Of a DNA stretch of 64,000 bases, positions 19,451 through 32,953 are shown piece by piece. The stretch spans positions 45,088,054 to 45,152,053 of the forward strand of contig NC_090172.1 in the NCBI RefSeq assembly GCF_024679245.1. The letters are read 5' to 3'. A program made the translations under genes and the position numbers. The notes beneath the pieces were generated by a model, which worked only from the letters and a program-made list of their open reading frames with translations, did no database searches and had not been told where the DNA came from. Each line of letters starts with the position of its first letter. The first letter of the stretch is position 1. The stretch is from Pseudorasbora parva. Taxonomy: Eukaryota > Chordata > Actinopteri > Cypriniformes > Gobionidae.

Positions 19451-19560
19451 TAAAATATCTTAAACTGTGTTCTGAAGATGAACGGAGGTCTTACAGGAGT
19501 GGAACAACATTAGGGTGAGTCATTAATGACATCAATTTCATTTTTGGGTGAACTAACCCT
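19451..19560 (+). mobile_element. Solo right end of TTAA-family element L (ends TGAACTAACCCT)
   Basis: It reads GATGAACGGAGGTCTTACAG, GGAACAACATTAGGGTGAG, TTTTTGGGTGAACTAACCCT and then TTAA (19561-19564). The same terminus occurs at 32797-32840, and its reverse complement opens the element at 35713. No matching left end lies nearby. Confidence 0.6.
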
Positions 19561-19564
19561 TTAA

Positions 19565-20070
19565 TACCACTAACAAGGCTCAAAATAGCCTCGCACTAAC
19601 ACTGTAGCATAATGAGGGTCCCTACATGCAAACCGAACAATTGAAAACTTTGTAAGTGTACAAACAGTTTAATAAAAAGATACTTTATAAAGACAGTACA
19701 TTACGCGTATACCGACAGTAGCCATCTTGGAACAGAGTCTCGACAAGTCAAGCCACGAACGCTGTGCTAAGTGAGCTGATCGATTGGAATTAAGTTTGTG
19801 AAATCTAATTACATGGAAATGCAAGAATTATATCTGTTTATTAAAATATATGGTCACAGTTCATCACTTAGCACAGCGTTCGTGGCTTAACTTGTCGAGA
19901 CTGTTTTCCAAGATGGCTATTGTCTGTATACGCATAATGTACTTTATTAAGTATCTTCTTATTGAACTGTTTGCACACTTACAAAGTTCTCAATGCTTCG
20001 GTTTGCATGTAGTGACCCCTCATTATGCTACAGTGTTAGTGTGAGGCTATTTTGAGACTTGTTAGTGGTA
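19565..20070. mobile_element. 506-bp fold-back element with about 200-bp arms, TTAA on both sides
   Basis: The left arm begins TACCACTAACAAGGCTC and the right arm ends GAGACTTGTTAGTGGTA, with TTAA at 19561-19564 and 20071-20074. The arms pair along most of their length: TGCTAAGTGAGCTGATC opposite TTCATCACTTAGCACAGCG, and GCCATCTTGGAACAG opposite TTTCCAAGATGGC. The spacer is roughly 19775-19865. No open reading frame of interest lies inside. Confidence 0.8.
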
Positions 20071-20074
20071 TTAA

Positions 20075-23000
20075 CTAGCAATTTAATTTTACTTATCCTA
20101 TGCCCCATACACTCACCTTATAAGCTAATCTGTTTTTAGAGATAAACTCTTTACATTCGACTTTCATGAAAACGCATCGCAGAGAACGATCTACACGGTA
20201 ACCATGTGTTTATTACCCCTAGGTTCATTTTCACTGGAGTTGTCCTTTGACTTTTGAATGGTAGCATATATTTATATAAAAAACTCTATTCTTACCATTA
20301 TGAGTGATCTCATGCACAAGGTTCACAACAGCGTCTCTTTTCAGGGACTTTTTAGTTTTGAAGAAGCCCACTCATTTTGCTTTCTTTTGTGCTCTTCTAT
20401 GAGCATCCAGCATTCTGCTTTGATCCTGCAGCCTCAACCTCTATTGAACTAACTTCCCACCACTAAAAAGTGGAAATATTTTCATACACTAACACGGCAC
20501 CTGTGTTTAAAGCCTGAACCCTTGGAAAGCTTGTTGAATAAGGCAAGCCAGTGATAGAAAGAGCATGAAAAGTACACTATTGCTCACCATTTTTTGATTT
20601 CATGAACTTGAAGTGAGAATAAAAATAATAATTTTCAGCTCAGTAACCCTCTCATAAAAACCATGACATTTTGAATTGTTCAGTATAACCGATCCTTGCA
20701 GAGAGAGGGCCTTTTTAAATGTATCAGCAACTGCAAGGGTCAGCCAGTGCAATTTGTGGATGGCCAGAAGGGCAGCAGATGAAGACCGGTGGCTGGGTGT
20801 AAATGGTCTCAATGGAGTTGATTTCACTTTTAAGCATGTAAGAAATTACAAAACTGATAGTAAAGTAATTACTGCATCTTATTTGAGCTCATTAAATCTG
20901 TGCATCTTCAGTCACCTCTACCTTCACCTTTACCTTCTAGTTGCCCATTCTTTAACTTTTCCTCACATTCTGGACTGTTGATTTGGATCTAATTCCATTT
21001 GTAAAGCAGAGAATGAAACCATCTTCCTCGGTAATGTTGTTCACATTTACAGTCTGCCATTGAATGAAGTCTGAGAGCAGTGCTGCCCTGTCCATCTCTA
21101 ACAGACCTCTTCTTTCAGGACATTTTTTCCCTTTTTTGTCTGAATTGCTTTTGTTGATTATGTTTAATTGAGGCAAATCTGAGAAGCAAGGCCAGCTCCT
21201 TCTCATCAGTGCAGGCGAGATGAAAAGGGTCCATCCAGGCACCCAACGTGGGGGGTCAGCTGAAATCAGATCGTGGGGCTTTTCTTGCGTCTGGCAGCCG
21301 ACACTTTTAAATGATAATGGACAGGGCGAACAAAGCCGAAATGGGTCTGAAAACGCTAATTGTCCCTAATTCATGTAAATAGGTTTTTTAATGGAGGAAT
21401 TAAGCATTTCAAATACGCGATAGCGAGCAATCAGGCCTTTCATTTGGTGAGGTGGCACAGGTGTAGTAGATTGAAATTCATCTTTTGCTGAAGGCGAGCT
21501 CATTTGTCACTTGGCCGTAACCGCTGACTGCCACATTGATGGAGAACAAGAGAATGGGCTGAGCGGAGCGCCACAGCCGTACCTGACATGCAAGGACACG
21601 TGACGGCGCCAGAACATGGAGAACGCTCAACAATCTTTTGCTTATGCTCTATAGCGATATCAGTTGGCTTTGCACTGCCAGTCTCATACACAGAGGTGAG
21701 ATACAAGTGATAGCCATTGAGCTGCGAATTCAATTGGCACCTCTCTTTACATCTGCAACACAAACAGATCTCGCAAACCAGAAGACTTAGTAGATGTCGG
21801 AGGGCAGAAGTGTACAAAGGATGCTATATTTCTTCCTTTCTGTGTATATTTTGAAATAAACAGGAGCTATATCAAAAAGAGCAAATTCTCAATCAATCGC
21901 AGGGAGAGAGGGGATGCCTTATGTCACAGCTCAACTCTGACCTCAAGCTTTCGTTAGATAAGATTTCTTAAGATAAAGATAGAAATTCGCAGTACCTACT
22001 ATGAGAAGTCAAAGGTACGTTCACATATAATCCTCACATGCAGATGCAGCCTTCATTCTCCCAATAGATTGAGATGTCACAAACAAGAGAAGGGGAGCAG
22101 CTGCTAACTTATTGCTATGATCAACTCAAATAGAGGAGCAGGCGCAAGGTCATGTTCCATAGTGCTTTAACAAGGCCAGACAGAGCGTTTTGTGACATTG
22201 GACTCATGCCGTTAAGGGTATGAATCAACAGTGAAACGCTCTGTCATAGACTTATTAGACAATATGAGGTAGATATTGAGACTTTCAGACTGTAAAAAGC
22301 CAAGGCCTGGCTGAGAGAGCAGGAACCGAGGCCTATTAGTGAGCGAGGAAAGAAACACCTTGTTTAAAAGGACAAATCAGATCGCAAGATTTCAAACACT
22401 TTAGTCTGTACTCACCAGGAATGATAATGAAAAACCTGGGATGGGCCTTTTCGGCTGTCTCAAAGAGAATGGCATTGTCTAACTAAAAAAAAAGGAGGCA
22501 AATCAAAGAGCAGTTCATTTTCGCGCTGACCTTCAGAGCTCCTGGCGAACAGACAAGGGCACAAACAGATTGAGAATTAATTGGTGCACTTAACATTTTG
22601 TGATTATAAGGACCTCAGATCAATACTCTATGCAAATAGCAGTATTGATGTGGATGAAGAAACCCTGTTAATTGTGTTTGGCGACCAAACAGGGCCCCTG
22701 TGTTTCTATTCCATTATGGAACAGGAGGCACGAACGACACGGCTCCTCCTTCTCGTCACCCTTCCCCCCCCCGGGCATCTCCGGAGAAGTTGCAGAGTTT
22801 GATAGTCTTGTTTGCGTTCAGCATGGCCTTTTAGCAGCAGCCTTTGAACAGGCCTGACGCACATGGCTGTTGATGCAGCTGCTGTGATCTTTTCCACAGT
22901 TCCTTTCCCCATCTCAGGTCATGGCACATCACACAAATGGCCCTCATCATCGCCTTTATTATTTGCTCCAGGGAAGGGTTACGGGGGGTGGAGACAGGAG

Positions 23001-25440
23001 AGCACTGGTGTGGCGGACCTGATCCACGCGCCTCATGGCAGAATCGAAAAACACTCCTCGCAGACAGCCATTCTAATGAATTAGTTTCAGCTTTATTGCG
23101 ATGGACTGGATTTCCACTCCCTGTTATTACAGTGCGTCAAAGATGCACTTTCATTTCAGATAAGTACCAGTAATCCTGTTTGCTGGGCTGGGGATAGATG
23201 AAGTTAAACACAATTGAAGCAGAAACGGAAACGGGTGGAACAATGCAATTACTGAAAGTGAGATTGAAATGATGCTATTACTAATATCATCATTATTATT
23301 GTAATTAGTAGTGCTTGCTTATTGGGTGAGCGCAAAGATGATGGCGGAGATAAATCATGTCTGTTTTTTTTTCAAATCACAGACTTACTAGAGATCTGCT
23401 GTTTTGAAAACCAGCATAAATAATATTAGACATAAATAATGTTGTGTGTGGCTTCTGGGAAATCTATCATAGTGTAAAACACACCGTGATAGAACACTAT
23501 TGCTAATTACATGGGATTAATTAGCGTTCACTACGGCCCTCATACCTCCTCTTTCGCAAGCCCGCTAAGTTGTTTCACCGTTTACTGTGAACAAAACTCA
23601 AGCCCCCTGTGACGTTATGGCAGAGTAGTGATAAAATGTGCAAATATTAATCCTGTGATCCTTCTGTGTTAGCTAGGCTTTTAACAAAGCAGATTTATTA
23701 ATATTAAAATAGTTGTGTTCAATAATTGATAGACCATCCGAGTACATTCATTAAAAGGGAGAATATAAGCTCTTGTCAAAAGAGTACAGGTAAAGCCTTA
23801 CAAACAGCAAAAACGACATGTTATTAGCCGTTTGTTAGCATGCTAATTGCCTTTAATTCCCTTTGGTTCTGGGCTGTGCTCATTTAAAGCATTAGCTCTA
23901 ATCCCCTTGTGATGGAGGAGTGGCTGGGTGAGGAAGGACAGTCTCGTAGAGATGGAGAGAGTGGACAGGACCTGCCTGAGACATGTTTGTCAGACCATTA
24001 ACCACAATATGCCTCATGCTATATTGGCGGTGAGGGTGATTTGAACAGCAGACCGTTACAGGAGACACTCCGTACTTCAGACAGGGCCAGATGGCTCTTA
24101 AGGTCACACACAGCAACCTATAGCACGAGACAAGGTGAAATTCAGCATTCTTAGGAATTAGCATAGTGCTGTTGTGACAGTCTTTATGCAAGTAAAAACA
24201 GTGGCAGCGAAGCTTGAAGTGAATGTATAGGCATACTTACAGTAAATTGCATAGTTTAACAAAACAAGAGCATTAAATCAAGAACACTAATCACTGCCTG
24301 GCCTGCATACATACACGATGACTACATGCGCACGTAAAGGACACGCACAAACTAGGATGAAAGGAAATAATAAAAAGCCATAAAATAGAGGCAATATGAA
24401 ATGGAAAGCATTTTCCAAAAAGACTTAGTCAAGATTGAAGTCTCTAGTTAATGGTAGGCTACAGGAGGACTCCTGAAATTTGAATCCATTTCCAGCTAAA
24501 AGCATCGGTCCACGAATTGAGGGCATTAGAGAAAAAATAGAAAGGTACATGTCATTTCTATAGGTGCTGAGACATGAGGAGGAGAGAATAGCCAATCTCT
24601 ACTGTGTAATGGATATGTCAAGAGTTGCTAAATCATTGGTGTTCAGGGCAGAGAGACAAGAAAGCCAAACATAATGTCATCCTGGAGAAAGAAGTAGAAA
24701 ATTAGAGAAGAGCGAGTGAAAACAAGGACATTACAGAGCGGAAACAATAGGAACAATTAAATCATAACGTGCACACAAAAGAACGTGAATAATATGACAA
24801 TAAATAGAATCAAGTAAATGGTTTCTTTTCATGTGTCCTATCAGTAAAGTGTGACTTCGCTGGCATCTTCCTTGTGTGCATTATGGAAATGAAGCAATGG
24901 TACTTTGCTGAACAATAACACATTGACTTTGAATCCTCTTACTTAAGGTTTGATTGCTTCTTGACGGTGGCTTTAAATGAATTGTGTTGAGGAGTGATAA
25001 AGAGCTTATTGTTGGAAGAAAAGCCCAGAGCAATGAAGAAAAGCTACACATGGAGTGTCCAGACGATACAGGCTATTACGGTGAGGGAATGGTGTCCTTG
25101 ACTGCCAGGACGGCTTAGAATTTTATTTCATCTTGTTTTGCTGGCTGCGGACTATGATGCGTGACTCTGGCGCTGGAGAGAGGGGGCAAAGCATAGAGCC
25201 GTTTAAGATCTCATTTACGTGTCTCTGTGAGCTTGTGTATGCGGATGTGTTCGTATTTCGCGTGTGGGACGGCAGCCATGGAAGAAAATGTGAATGTGCA
25301 GTTCAATCTATTACAGTGGGTCATTTTATGTGGGCTTGCTCAGATGGACCGGCCCACATTCAGGCCAGAGAGGAGCAGAGAACGCTAGCTGTCGTTGCTC
25401 ATGCCAGTGGTTCTCAAACAAAAGTTCCTCAAGTTAAAAA
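20075..25440. promoter_or_regulatory. Candidate conserved regulatory block B (repeat-poor desert)
   Basis: About 5.4 kb with almost no repeats, no splice-bounded exon and no long reading frame. Several segments are dense in TAATTA/ATTAAT-type cores and balanced in composition (21330-21480, 22560-23200, 23470-24000). Repeat depletion in such a transposon-rich neighbourhood suggests constraint, which is inference. Confidence 0.3.
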
Positions 25441-25442
25441 AA

Positions 25443-25955
25443 GGGTAACATTTCAATTGTTAACATTAGTTACATGAACAAACAATGAACAATACTTTTA
25501 AAGCATGATGATTATTTCATCATTTAACAAGTTTTTTTGTCTGATAACATTACTTATACTTTGACAAAGATTATTAAATGTTGTAAAACAAATTTATTGC
25601 CCGTTGTGTGCATTAATGGTAACACTTTATTTTAAGGTCCAGTAATTAACTATGAGCTATGTTGCTGCATATTACTAGGATATTGGCTGTTTATTAGAAC
25701 TTATAAAGCACATATTAATGCCTTATTCTGCATGACCTTATCTACCTATACAAGGTGTTTCTTCTACCTTAATCCTACCCAATACCTAAACTTAAATTCT
25801 ACAAAAACTACCTTACTAACTATTAATAAGCAGTGAATACGTTTATTGAGTTTATTAAGGCAAAAGTCATAGTTAATAGTGAATATGTGTTCCCCATACT
25901 TAAGTGTTACCGCATGAACTATTGTTAATGAATGGGACCTTATTGTAAAGTAAAG
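25443..25955. mobile_element. Interspersed repeat pair: outer GTAACA element with nested inner copy
   Basis: The inner element 25619-25911 has inverted ends GGTAACACTTTATTTTAAGG and (reverse complement) GGTAACACTTAAGTATGG. The outer sequence begins GGGTAACATTTCAATTG and ends GGGACCTTATTGTAAAGT, typical of a common cyprinid repeat with TAACA/TGAAC-rich body. The inner element interrupts the outer one. Exact borders are approximate. Confidence 0.55.
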
Positions 25956-27199
25956 ATTTGAATAAATTTTTTTTTTTTTGCAGTATTAGTCTACGCAGTT
26001 TACTTAAATTTATTAAGTAAGATGTTTCCATGATTTTTTAAAGTGATAATGTTTTTGTTGTCTCATTTCATTAACTGACATGCAAGTGTTTGGTCCAACA
26101 TTTTAGCTAGTGCACAGTTAGCACATTTAGTTTCCTTAGATAAGATAAGCAGCCAGTCACTGAAATAAAGATATCAGTGCAATAAAAACAAAACAACAGT
26201 GTGCCAGACAACAGTCGGATTTCCCCAAATTCAGGATATTAGGTGGCAGTAGTTGCCAATTCCTACGTTAGTTTGGCCGCTTTATTTTGGTGGGGAAAAG
26301 TTCATTTAGAGGCTATCTTTGCTGCTGGTCAGTGACATGGAAGCATACACAATCAGCCAAGCTCAGCTGGGGAACAGAATAAATGATAAAGCTTTTTCTG
26401 TTGTATCCACTCCTTCTGCAAACTTTCATAGGCTCTGAAACTGAGTGTGGAGAAAACAGCTTGATCCATCAGTTTAAACGATTACGCTGCACTAAACAAA
26501 GGCTGCTAATTGGTCTTTAAGGGACAAAACTACCCTCAGCAACAGCCAAAGTGAACAGAGAGACAGAACTGTACATGGTAAAGCCTCACAGTACGACTCT
26601 GCGCTTTATTAAGGGCAACATTCCAATGAATTATGCAGCGCTTCAATATGAGTGGGCATGAGAAAAGGAGCCAGACAGCTCCTCTGAATCACAGATGCCA
26701 AGAGCCATTACTTTATGTATAAAGTATATGTCTAATAATTATCTCATGTCTCATATCTCATGCCTCTCCACACAGCGAAAATAATGATGCCGCACTGAGG
26801 GGTCGCATCTGCAGTCGGCGGAGGGAGATCTACAGTTAAGATTAGTTCAGGAGACTCAGATCATGAAAATACAGCCTGAGTCGTCCGCTTTTGTGGACCA
26901 GAGGCAAGCGGATGTTCTACACGTCTCCAAAGCCTCTGTCCAACACTGCCTTCTTGCATCTTACCCCAAGATTTAAATTGCGTTGCTTACTCTCATGTTG
27001 CTTCAAATTTGAATGCCTTTCTTTTTTCTGTTATTTTGAAGGATTTTCATAATAGCCGTTCATAGTGTCCACCAGTGTTTTGGTGTAATGCACAATATGA
27101 AACAGCAATGCATTGATTGTTAAAATGTTACTATAATATCTTAATGTCTTTTTCAAATAAGTCAAGCATATATGTAATAGTTTACTATCATATATGATT
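25956..27199. other. Intergenic, nothing recognised
   Basis: No coding or mobile signature was identified. Confidence 0.45.
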
Positions 27200-28180
27200 G
27201 AAAACCTCACCCTTCTGCTCAGTTACTGGGATTTTCACACACAACCATTTCTAGGGGTTTACAAAGAATGGTGTGAAAAGGGAAAAACATCCAGTATTTG
27301 GAAGTCCTGTGAGCAAAAATGCCTTGTTGATGCTAGAGGTCAGAGGAGAATGGGCCGACTGATTCAGACTGATAGAAGAGCAACTTTGACTGAAATAACC
27401 ACTCCGAGGTATGCAGCAAAGCATTTGTGAAGCCACAACATGCATAACCTTGAGGCGGATGGGCTACAACAGCAGAAGACCCCACCGCGTACCTCTCATC
27501 TCCACTACAAATAGGAAAAATAGCTTACAATTTGCACAAGCTCACCAAAATTGGACCGTTGAAGACTGGAAAAATGTTGCCTGGTCTGATGAGTCTCGAT
27601 TACTGTTAAGACATTCAGATGGTAGAGTCAGAATTTGGCGTAAACAGAATGAGAACATGGATCCATCATGCCACTGTGCAGGCTGGTGGTGGTGTATGGT
27701 GTGGGGGATGTTTTCTTGGCACACTTTAGGCCCCTTTGTCCCAATTGTTCATCGTTTAAATGCCACGGCCTACCTGAGCATTGTTTCTGACCATGTCCTT
27801 CCCTTTATGACCACCATGTACCCATCCTCTGATGGCTACTTCCAGCAGGATAATGCACCATGTCACAAAGCTCAAATAATTTCAAATTGGTTTCTTGAAC
27901 ATGACAATGAGTTCACTGTACTAAAATGGCCCCACAGTCACCAGATCTCAACTCAATATAGAGCATCTTTGGGATGTGGTGGAACGGGAGCTTCGTCCCC
28001 TGGATGTGCATCCCACAAATCTCCATCAACTGCAAGATGCTATCCTATCAATATGGGCCAACATTTCTAAAGAATGCTTTCAGCACCTTGTTGAATCAAT
28101 TAAGGCAGTTCTGAAGGCGAAAGGGGGTCAAACACAGTATTAGTTTGGTGTTCCTAATAATCCTATAGGTGAGTGTATAT
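27200..28180 (+). mobile_element. Tc1-like transposon A, left end missing
   Basis: The body matches a common fish Tc1-like element. The right end is present (GGTGTTCCTAATAATCC, then TAGGTGAGTGTAT up to about 28180). The corresponding inverted left terminus is not found upstream, so the copy is 5'-truncated. Confidence 0.85.
27330..28143 (+). pseudogene. Decayed Tc1-like transposase (lineage A)
   Basis: Tc1/mariner transposases use a DDE triad to cut and paste DNA. Here the N-terminal DNA-binding part is read as RRMGRLIQTDRRATLTEIT. The first Asp lies in WSDESR (near 27590) and the second in QQDNAPCHKA (near 27850). The third residue lies in IEHLWDVVERE, but in a different frame, because a small indel near 27926 shifts the reading frame. 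Several other small indels are present. The stop is at about 28141-28143. Confidence 0.85.
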
Positions 28181-31100
28181 CATTGCATATTTTAATGTAA
28201 TGGGATACACACTTGTCCAAATCAATAACAACCTCTAATGTCTAAATCTTCCACTGTAAAATATGTGGACAGGCTAAAGTAAACAAGTAAAGCAAAAGTC
28301 AATGCATTGCTTTCCATAAAATAACTATGTAATGTACTAAAAACAACATTATAACATGTTTGACACATTTTTAAAGCATATTTTTGTAGTACATATTTGT
28401 TTTGTAGTATTTTGTGTTCACTTGATAATCTCTAAATGGACTACAAAACAGTATGGACTACAAAACAGTATGGACTACAAAAATTGCGTAACGGTTGTGA
28501 CATCATTTCAGACAAGAACCAATAGATTTTTTTGGACCTGGATGGAAATGAGGACTATGAATTGTCATTGTTCATGTTCTGAATTTGTGTTTGACAGAAA
28601 TAAATAACAGCTTCCAGGTTTGTGATAAAGTTACCGAAATACAGATTTTTTATTTTGGGGGAAACTCTTTAACAGGCTGAAGTTGTGGTGGTTGGAGCAT
28701 TGGGGGTCCTTCCTTATAGGCAAGGCCAAACATGGCAGAAGAAGAAGAAAAAAAAAAACACACTCTCATGAAACACTGCGAACAAATGGGATTTAACACA
28801 CAAGAGGCACTGATGGCCTATTAATTCTGCTTTGGCCTGTTTCCAGACTGAGGCAGCCTTGCTCCTAATTCATGGCTAATTTCTATCAGAGGTATCAGGA
28901 GACCTTTTTTTCCCTCCCTCTCCACCCAGGCAGGATGCATCCGCATAACTTTAATGGATTCATTTGAGGGCTTGGGCACGGAGACATTGATTGGCCTGCC
29001 TCAGAGGGTCCTGCCGCTAGTCGCTTGACATAGGCAGCAAATGAAATGTGACCTCGGGTAAACAAGGCTGAGCCACCAGGCCCCTGCGTAATCCATTAGC
29101 ACAAAACCTTTTCCAATCTCATTTAATTAATGAAGTGATTCGAAAAAGGGCTGCAATTACCAATGCTCACAAATGAAAAAAAGAGACAATATAACAGCAA
29201 AAAATATCAAACGAGGCATAAAGGCACGGCACCTGACACATAACAGTACGTACTTTAATCAAGTATTGAATGCAATGCTTGAATGTCAAATCCTAGTTTC
29301 TGAGGCAATCCTAAGTGCAATATAAGTGCTAGTGAACAACCACAGTTAATGGATTTCAACATTTAGGAAGAAAAAAATCATTGTGTGAGCAAGTAAAAGA
29401 TAGTTTGTGTTCAGCTCTAGACTGGCATTTTGAAAAAAGCTTTAGTGCTTACTTTCAAAAAATGTTTGTATATTAAAATCAGTTACTAGAGCCATCACAC
29501 AAAAAAGTCGTCCACAAAACAACCTTGAACAACATCAGACGCACCAACTTCCCCCTTCAGTTTTTTTCCTCAGTGTGTCAACAAAAAACAGTCAAAACAG
29601 CTCTGCAGGTGCATGTGTTCCACCACTTATTCCTCCAAATTGCATTCATTTATTTATTTTCAATTAATAATTTATGATGCAACACACAGAGCTATGCAAA
29701 TGAACACTTTAATTTTAATGAGTTTTTAATGACCAAACTAAGAATTAGCAGCCGTTGTGATGTGCATGTAATTTGCTCTGAGTGGAATTGGAGCACTTCA
29801 GTGCATTTTAAAAATTTGCCAATAACTACAAACACAGAGCTGCATCCTTGGACTTATGAAGAGGAAATACAGCAGCAAGGCCGTCAAACAGCAAAACATC
29901 TTTCCGGTGCATGACAAGTAGCAGCACAGAGCGCAGACATAACCCAGTAAACAGGCCCCTCCTGTGAAATGACTTTGCATATAACAACTCCAGACAATAG
30001 GAAAGTCCGTCCTCAGCGTTGAACATGTTGTAATGATTCCCATCGCTCAGGGAAAAGAGGGAGAGGGAAGAAAAGAGGCCTGGTGCAGTTGGACCCAAAT
30101 GGCATTTGATAATGGCTTTTTTCAGCAAACCCAAAAGACATTGTTAAGATTTACATTTTCAAATATATGCTGACCTTTTTTCCCTCCTCTCCTCAGTTGG
30201 CTTGTCATCAGGCTGTAATTGAATCGATATATTTCCTGATCAGGCCTGAGATTGAATAAGGTCACAGGAAGCCATGTGTGGACATTAAAAATCATTATTC
30301 TACTCAGATTGAGCAGCGATGGCATAGACCATTCAGGGTTCAAAATGAAATTCTATTAGAGTCTATTACACTTTTACAATTATAGAGACATTCCAATATT
30401 ACACTGGGAAATGAAGTCATAATAAAAAGCCCAGGGGTGTATTACAAAGAAATGACCGTACTATTTTTCTACTTTGAATCCTTATTAAATTGATGAAGAG
30501 AACTTGGTGACTTTCCGGTCACTGATAAGTGACCTTGTTCATGAAAAATAGAGGAGTTCATTTCAACAGCTACCTTCTTTTTTCTCCCCCAAAGAGGTCC
30601 AATTGTGTTTCGCCCCGAGTTATTCTCATCGGGTCCTGAATTGACAAACTTCTTTTCAGACGCAAGAGGAATGTCAGCATTTATATTGATTCTCCTTACA
30701 GGCACAATTTAGTTCTATTATTTGCTGCCAGGAACAATTATGTCTTCAATTACGTTTAATTATACATTTAATTTCGGTAAAGAAATGCCAGAGCCATACT
30801 GCTTCATGAACTTCTCTTAGTTGCTTAAAGGCTAATTGAATAGGAAAAGCACATTGGGTATAATGGAAGACAATGAGAAAATCCTGTTAGAGTGGCTCTA
30901 CAGAAGAAAATTAAATAACAAATGTCAACCGCCAAATTTAGTTTCAACTTAAAATTCATGTCTATAGCTATCAAAGCTGACTTATTTAGATAAAATTCCA
31001 CTTTAATTAGTTGGCTTATTGAAATTAATCATTCTTTATCAGTAATCAACTTATCAGCTTGAGTAAAGAGAAATGAGCCTAATGAAAATGACTCCAGACT

Positions 31101-32061
31101 GCAGTGCTACATGTTTGTAAAAAGAGGGTCGGTTTCCTGTATTTGCTGCCGGCTTTGAATTTAAAATGGTAACATAAAACTGCTTAATTCCTACAAATAG
31201 GGCAAAGTGAAGGCTCTGTCCACCTCCCTTGTTTTCACAGTGGTGCACCACTGTAAGTAATGTTCGCCTGGTCAATTAGTTGCGATGGTCACAAAGTCTG
31301 CAGTGTTCTCACGCTCCTTAAACCCAATTAAATGATGGAGAACAGAGAAATACAAGCCACGTCAAATGACATGGCTCCGCAACCATTATCGCCACCGCAA
31401 ATGGGGCTTTCATCTTATGTGGAAAACAGCCATAGAGAATGTCTCGGTAGTCAGCCATTTCGGGTTTAACTCGGCAGAAAGCAAGGAATGCTAATGAAAA
31501 GAACATTTACACCTTCCTCCTCCACCCACCACTTCTTGAGGTTTCTCTACTTTCTTTTATCTAGGAGCATAAAAACCTCAGACTGGAACGTTTATGAAAT
31601 ACATAATGACAATCTGAATCAGTGGGTGGCTCCAATCTACAAGGATTAGTGGTTTTGATGTATTTCAATACGGGAAGGCGTACTTGTCGCCTTATTAAGA
31701 GCTTCAGAAGTCATCCCTGAAGAAATGAGAGGGGAGGGCTTGGTTCACTCTTCCATGGCTCTCACCAAGCAAATTAGGCCCTGCGATAATCTATTCAGGA
31801 TGAAAAAAGACAAGTAGAAGACACTCATACCATCAAGTCTTACAGAGGGAAAAAAAGAGGTCATATCTCCTCACTTGTTTCTTACCTCAAGGGCCTTCTA
31901 TCTCTGCTCTGTCCTGCCACATCCACAGTGTGATTTATTTTGTACAACAAACAACACTTCCTGCGCTATATGGAGGGGAAAATGTACAGACTTTAGCTAA
32001 TATATGGGGGAACCTCATTCCCCATTTTCAAATAATAATATACAGTACTAGCACTTGTCAT
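28181..32061. promoter_or_regulatory. Candidate conserved regulatory block C
   Basis: No gene was seen. The segment 28800-31800 is almost repeat-free and rich in ATTA-type motifs (for example TCAATTACGTTTAATTATAC near 30748). A small 17-bp tandem lies at 28433-28487. Function is unproven. Confidence 0.28.
28433..28487. repeat. Short tandem repeat, about 17-bp unit x3
   Basis: ATGGACTACAAAACAGT occurs twice in full, then a third time as ATGGACTACAAAAAT. Confidence 0.85.
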
Positions 32062-32629
32062 TACAGTCTCTTTTAAAAAAAAAAATCAGAAAAAAAGTAT
32101 TTAGTCAGCCACAAATTGTGCAAGTTCTACTTAAAAAGATGAGAGAGGCCTGTAATTTATCACAGATACACTTCAGCTATGAATGAGGGAAAAAAATCCA
32201 GAATTTCTGATATTTGATATTGATATTTGATGTCTGATATTTAAATAATTTATTTGCAAATGATGGTGGAAAATACATTTTTAGTCACTTACAACAAAAA
32301 AATGACATCTGATGACATATTAATTTACCTAAGGCTGCAAAGCAGTCCCCTCACTTCAAATATTGCTCCCCGGCGCTTAAAGAGAGCCAAATTTATGTCA
32401 TTAATGTTTGTGTATTTTATATTTAGTCCGAGAGCGTATGAAAGTGTATGCACACTATACTGTCCATGTCCAGAAAGGGAATAAAAACATCATCAAAGTA
32501 GTCCATGTGTGACATCAGATAGTTAATTTGAATCTCTTGAAGCATCGAAAATACATTTTGGTCCAAAAATAACAAACCATTTTTTTTTACGACTTTATTC
32601 AGCATTGCCTTCTCTTCCTTGTTTGTGTT

Positions 32630-32840
32630 TAATCCTCAAATAAAGATTCAAACGGTTGTGAATCAGTGTATTGATTCATGATTCGGATTGCGTGTCAAAC
32701 TTCCAAACTGCTGAAATCACGTGACATTGGCGATCCGAATCATGAATCAATACACTGATTCATAACAGTTTTAGGTTATACATTTTAGACAAGAATGAGT
32801 CATTAATGACATAAATTTCATTTTTGGGTGAACTAACCCT
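32630..32840 (+). mobile_element. Partial TTAA-family element L nested in Tc1-like B, with strong hairpin
   Basis: The right end reads TTTTTGGGTGAACTAACCCT then TTAA (32841-32844), as at 19560. Its body carries an inverted repeat, 32659-32689 against 32732-32762 (30 of 31 pair, 42-nt loop), with TGATTCATGATTCGGATT in the left arm. The same core occurs at about 36740-36785 inside another copy. The left end is missing. Confidence 0.65.
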
Positions 32841-32845
32841 TTAAT

Positions 32846-32909
32846 GGCACCTGTTTGCTCTCATTATCAGTATAAAAGGCACCTGTTTGCTCTCATTATC
32901 AGTATAAAA
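32846..32909 (+). repeat. 32-bp tandem duplication
   Basis: GGCACCTGTTTGCTCTCATT followed by ATCAGTATAAAA occurs twice with a period of 32 bp. It lies just upstream of the Tc1-like B transposase start. Confidence 0.95.
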
Positions 32910-32953
32910 GGCACCTGTCCACAACCTCAAACAATCAGACTCCAAACTCCACT

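Noticed and set aside
27411..28070. 219-codon plus-strand frame as an intact gene
   Set aside because: It is the middle of a decayed Tc1-like transposase; the catalytic Glu is in another frame and the left end of the element is missing.
29826..30134. Minus-strand 102-codon frame
   Set aside because: No domain, no splice evidence, and composition like its non-coding surroundings.
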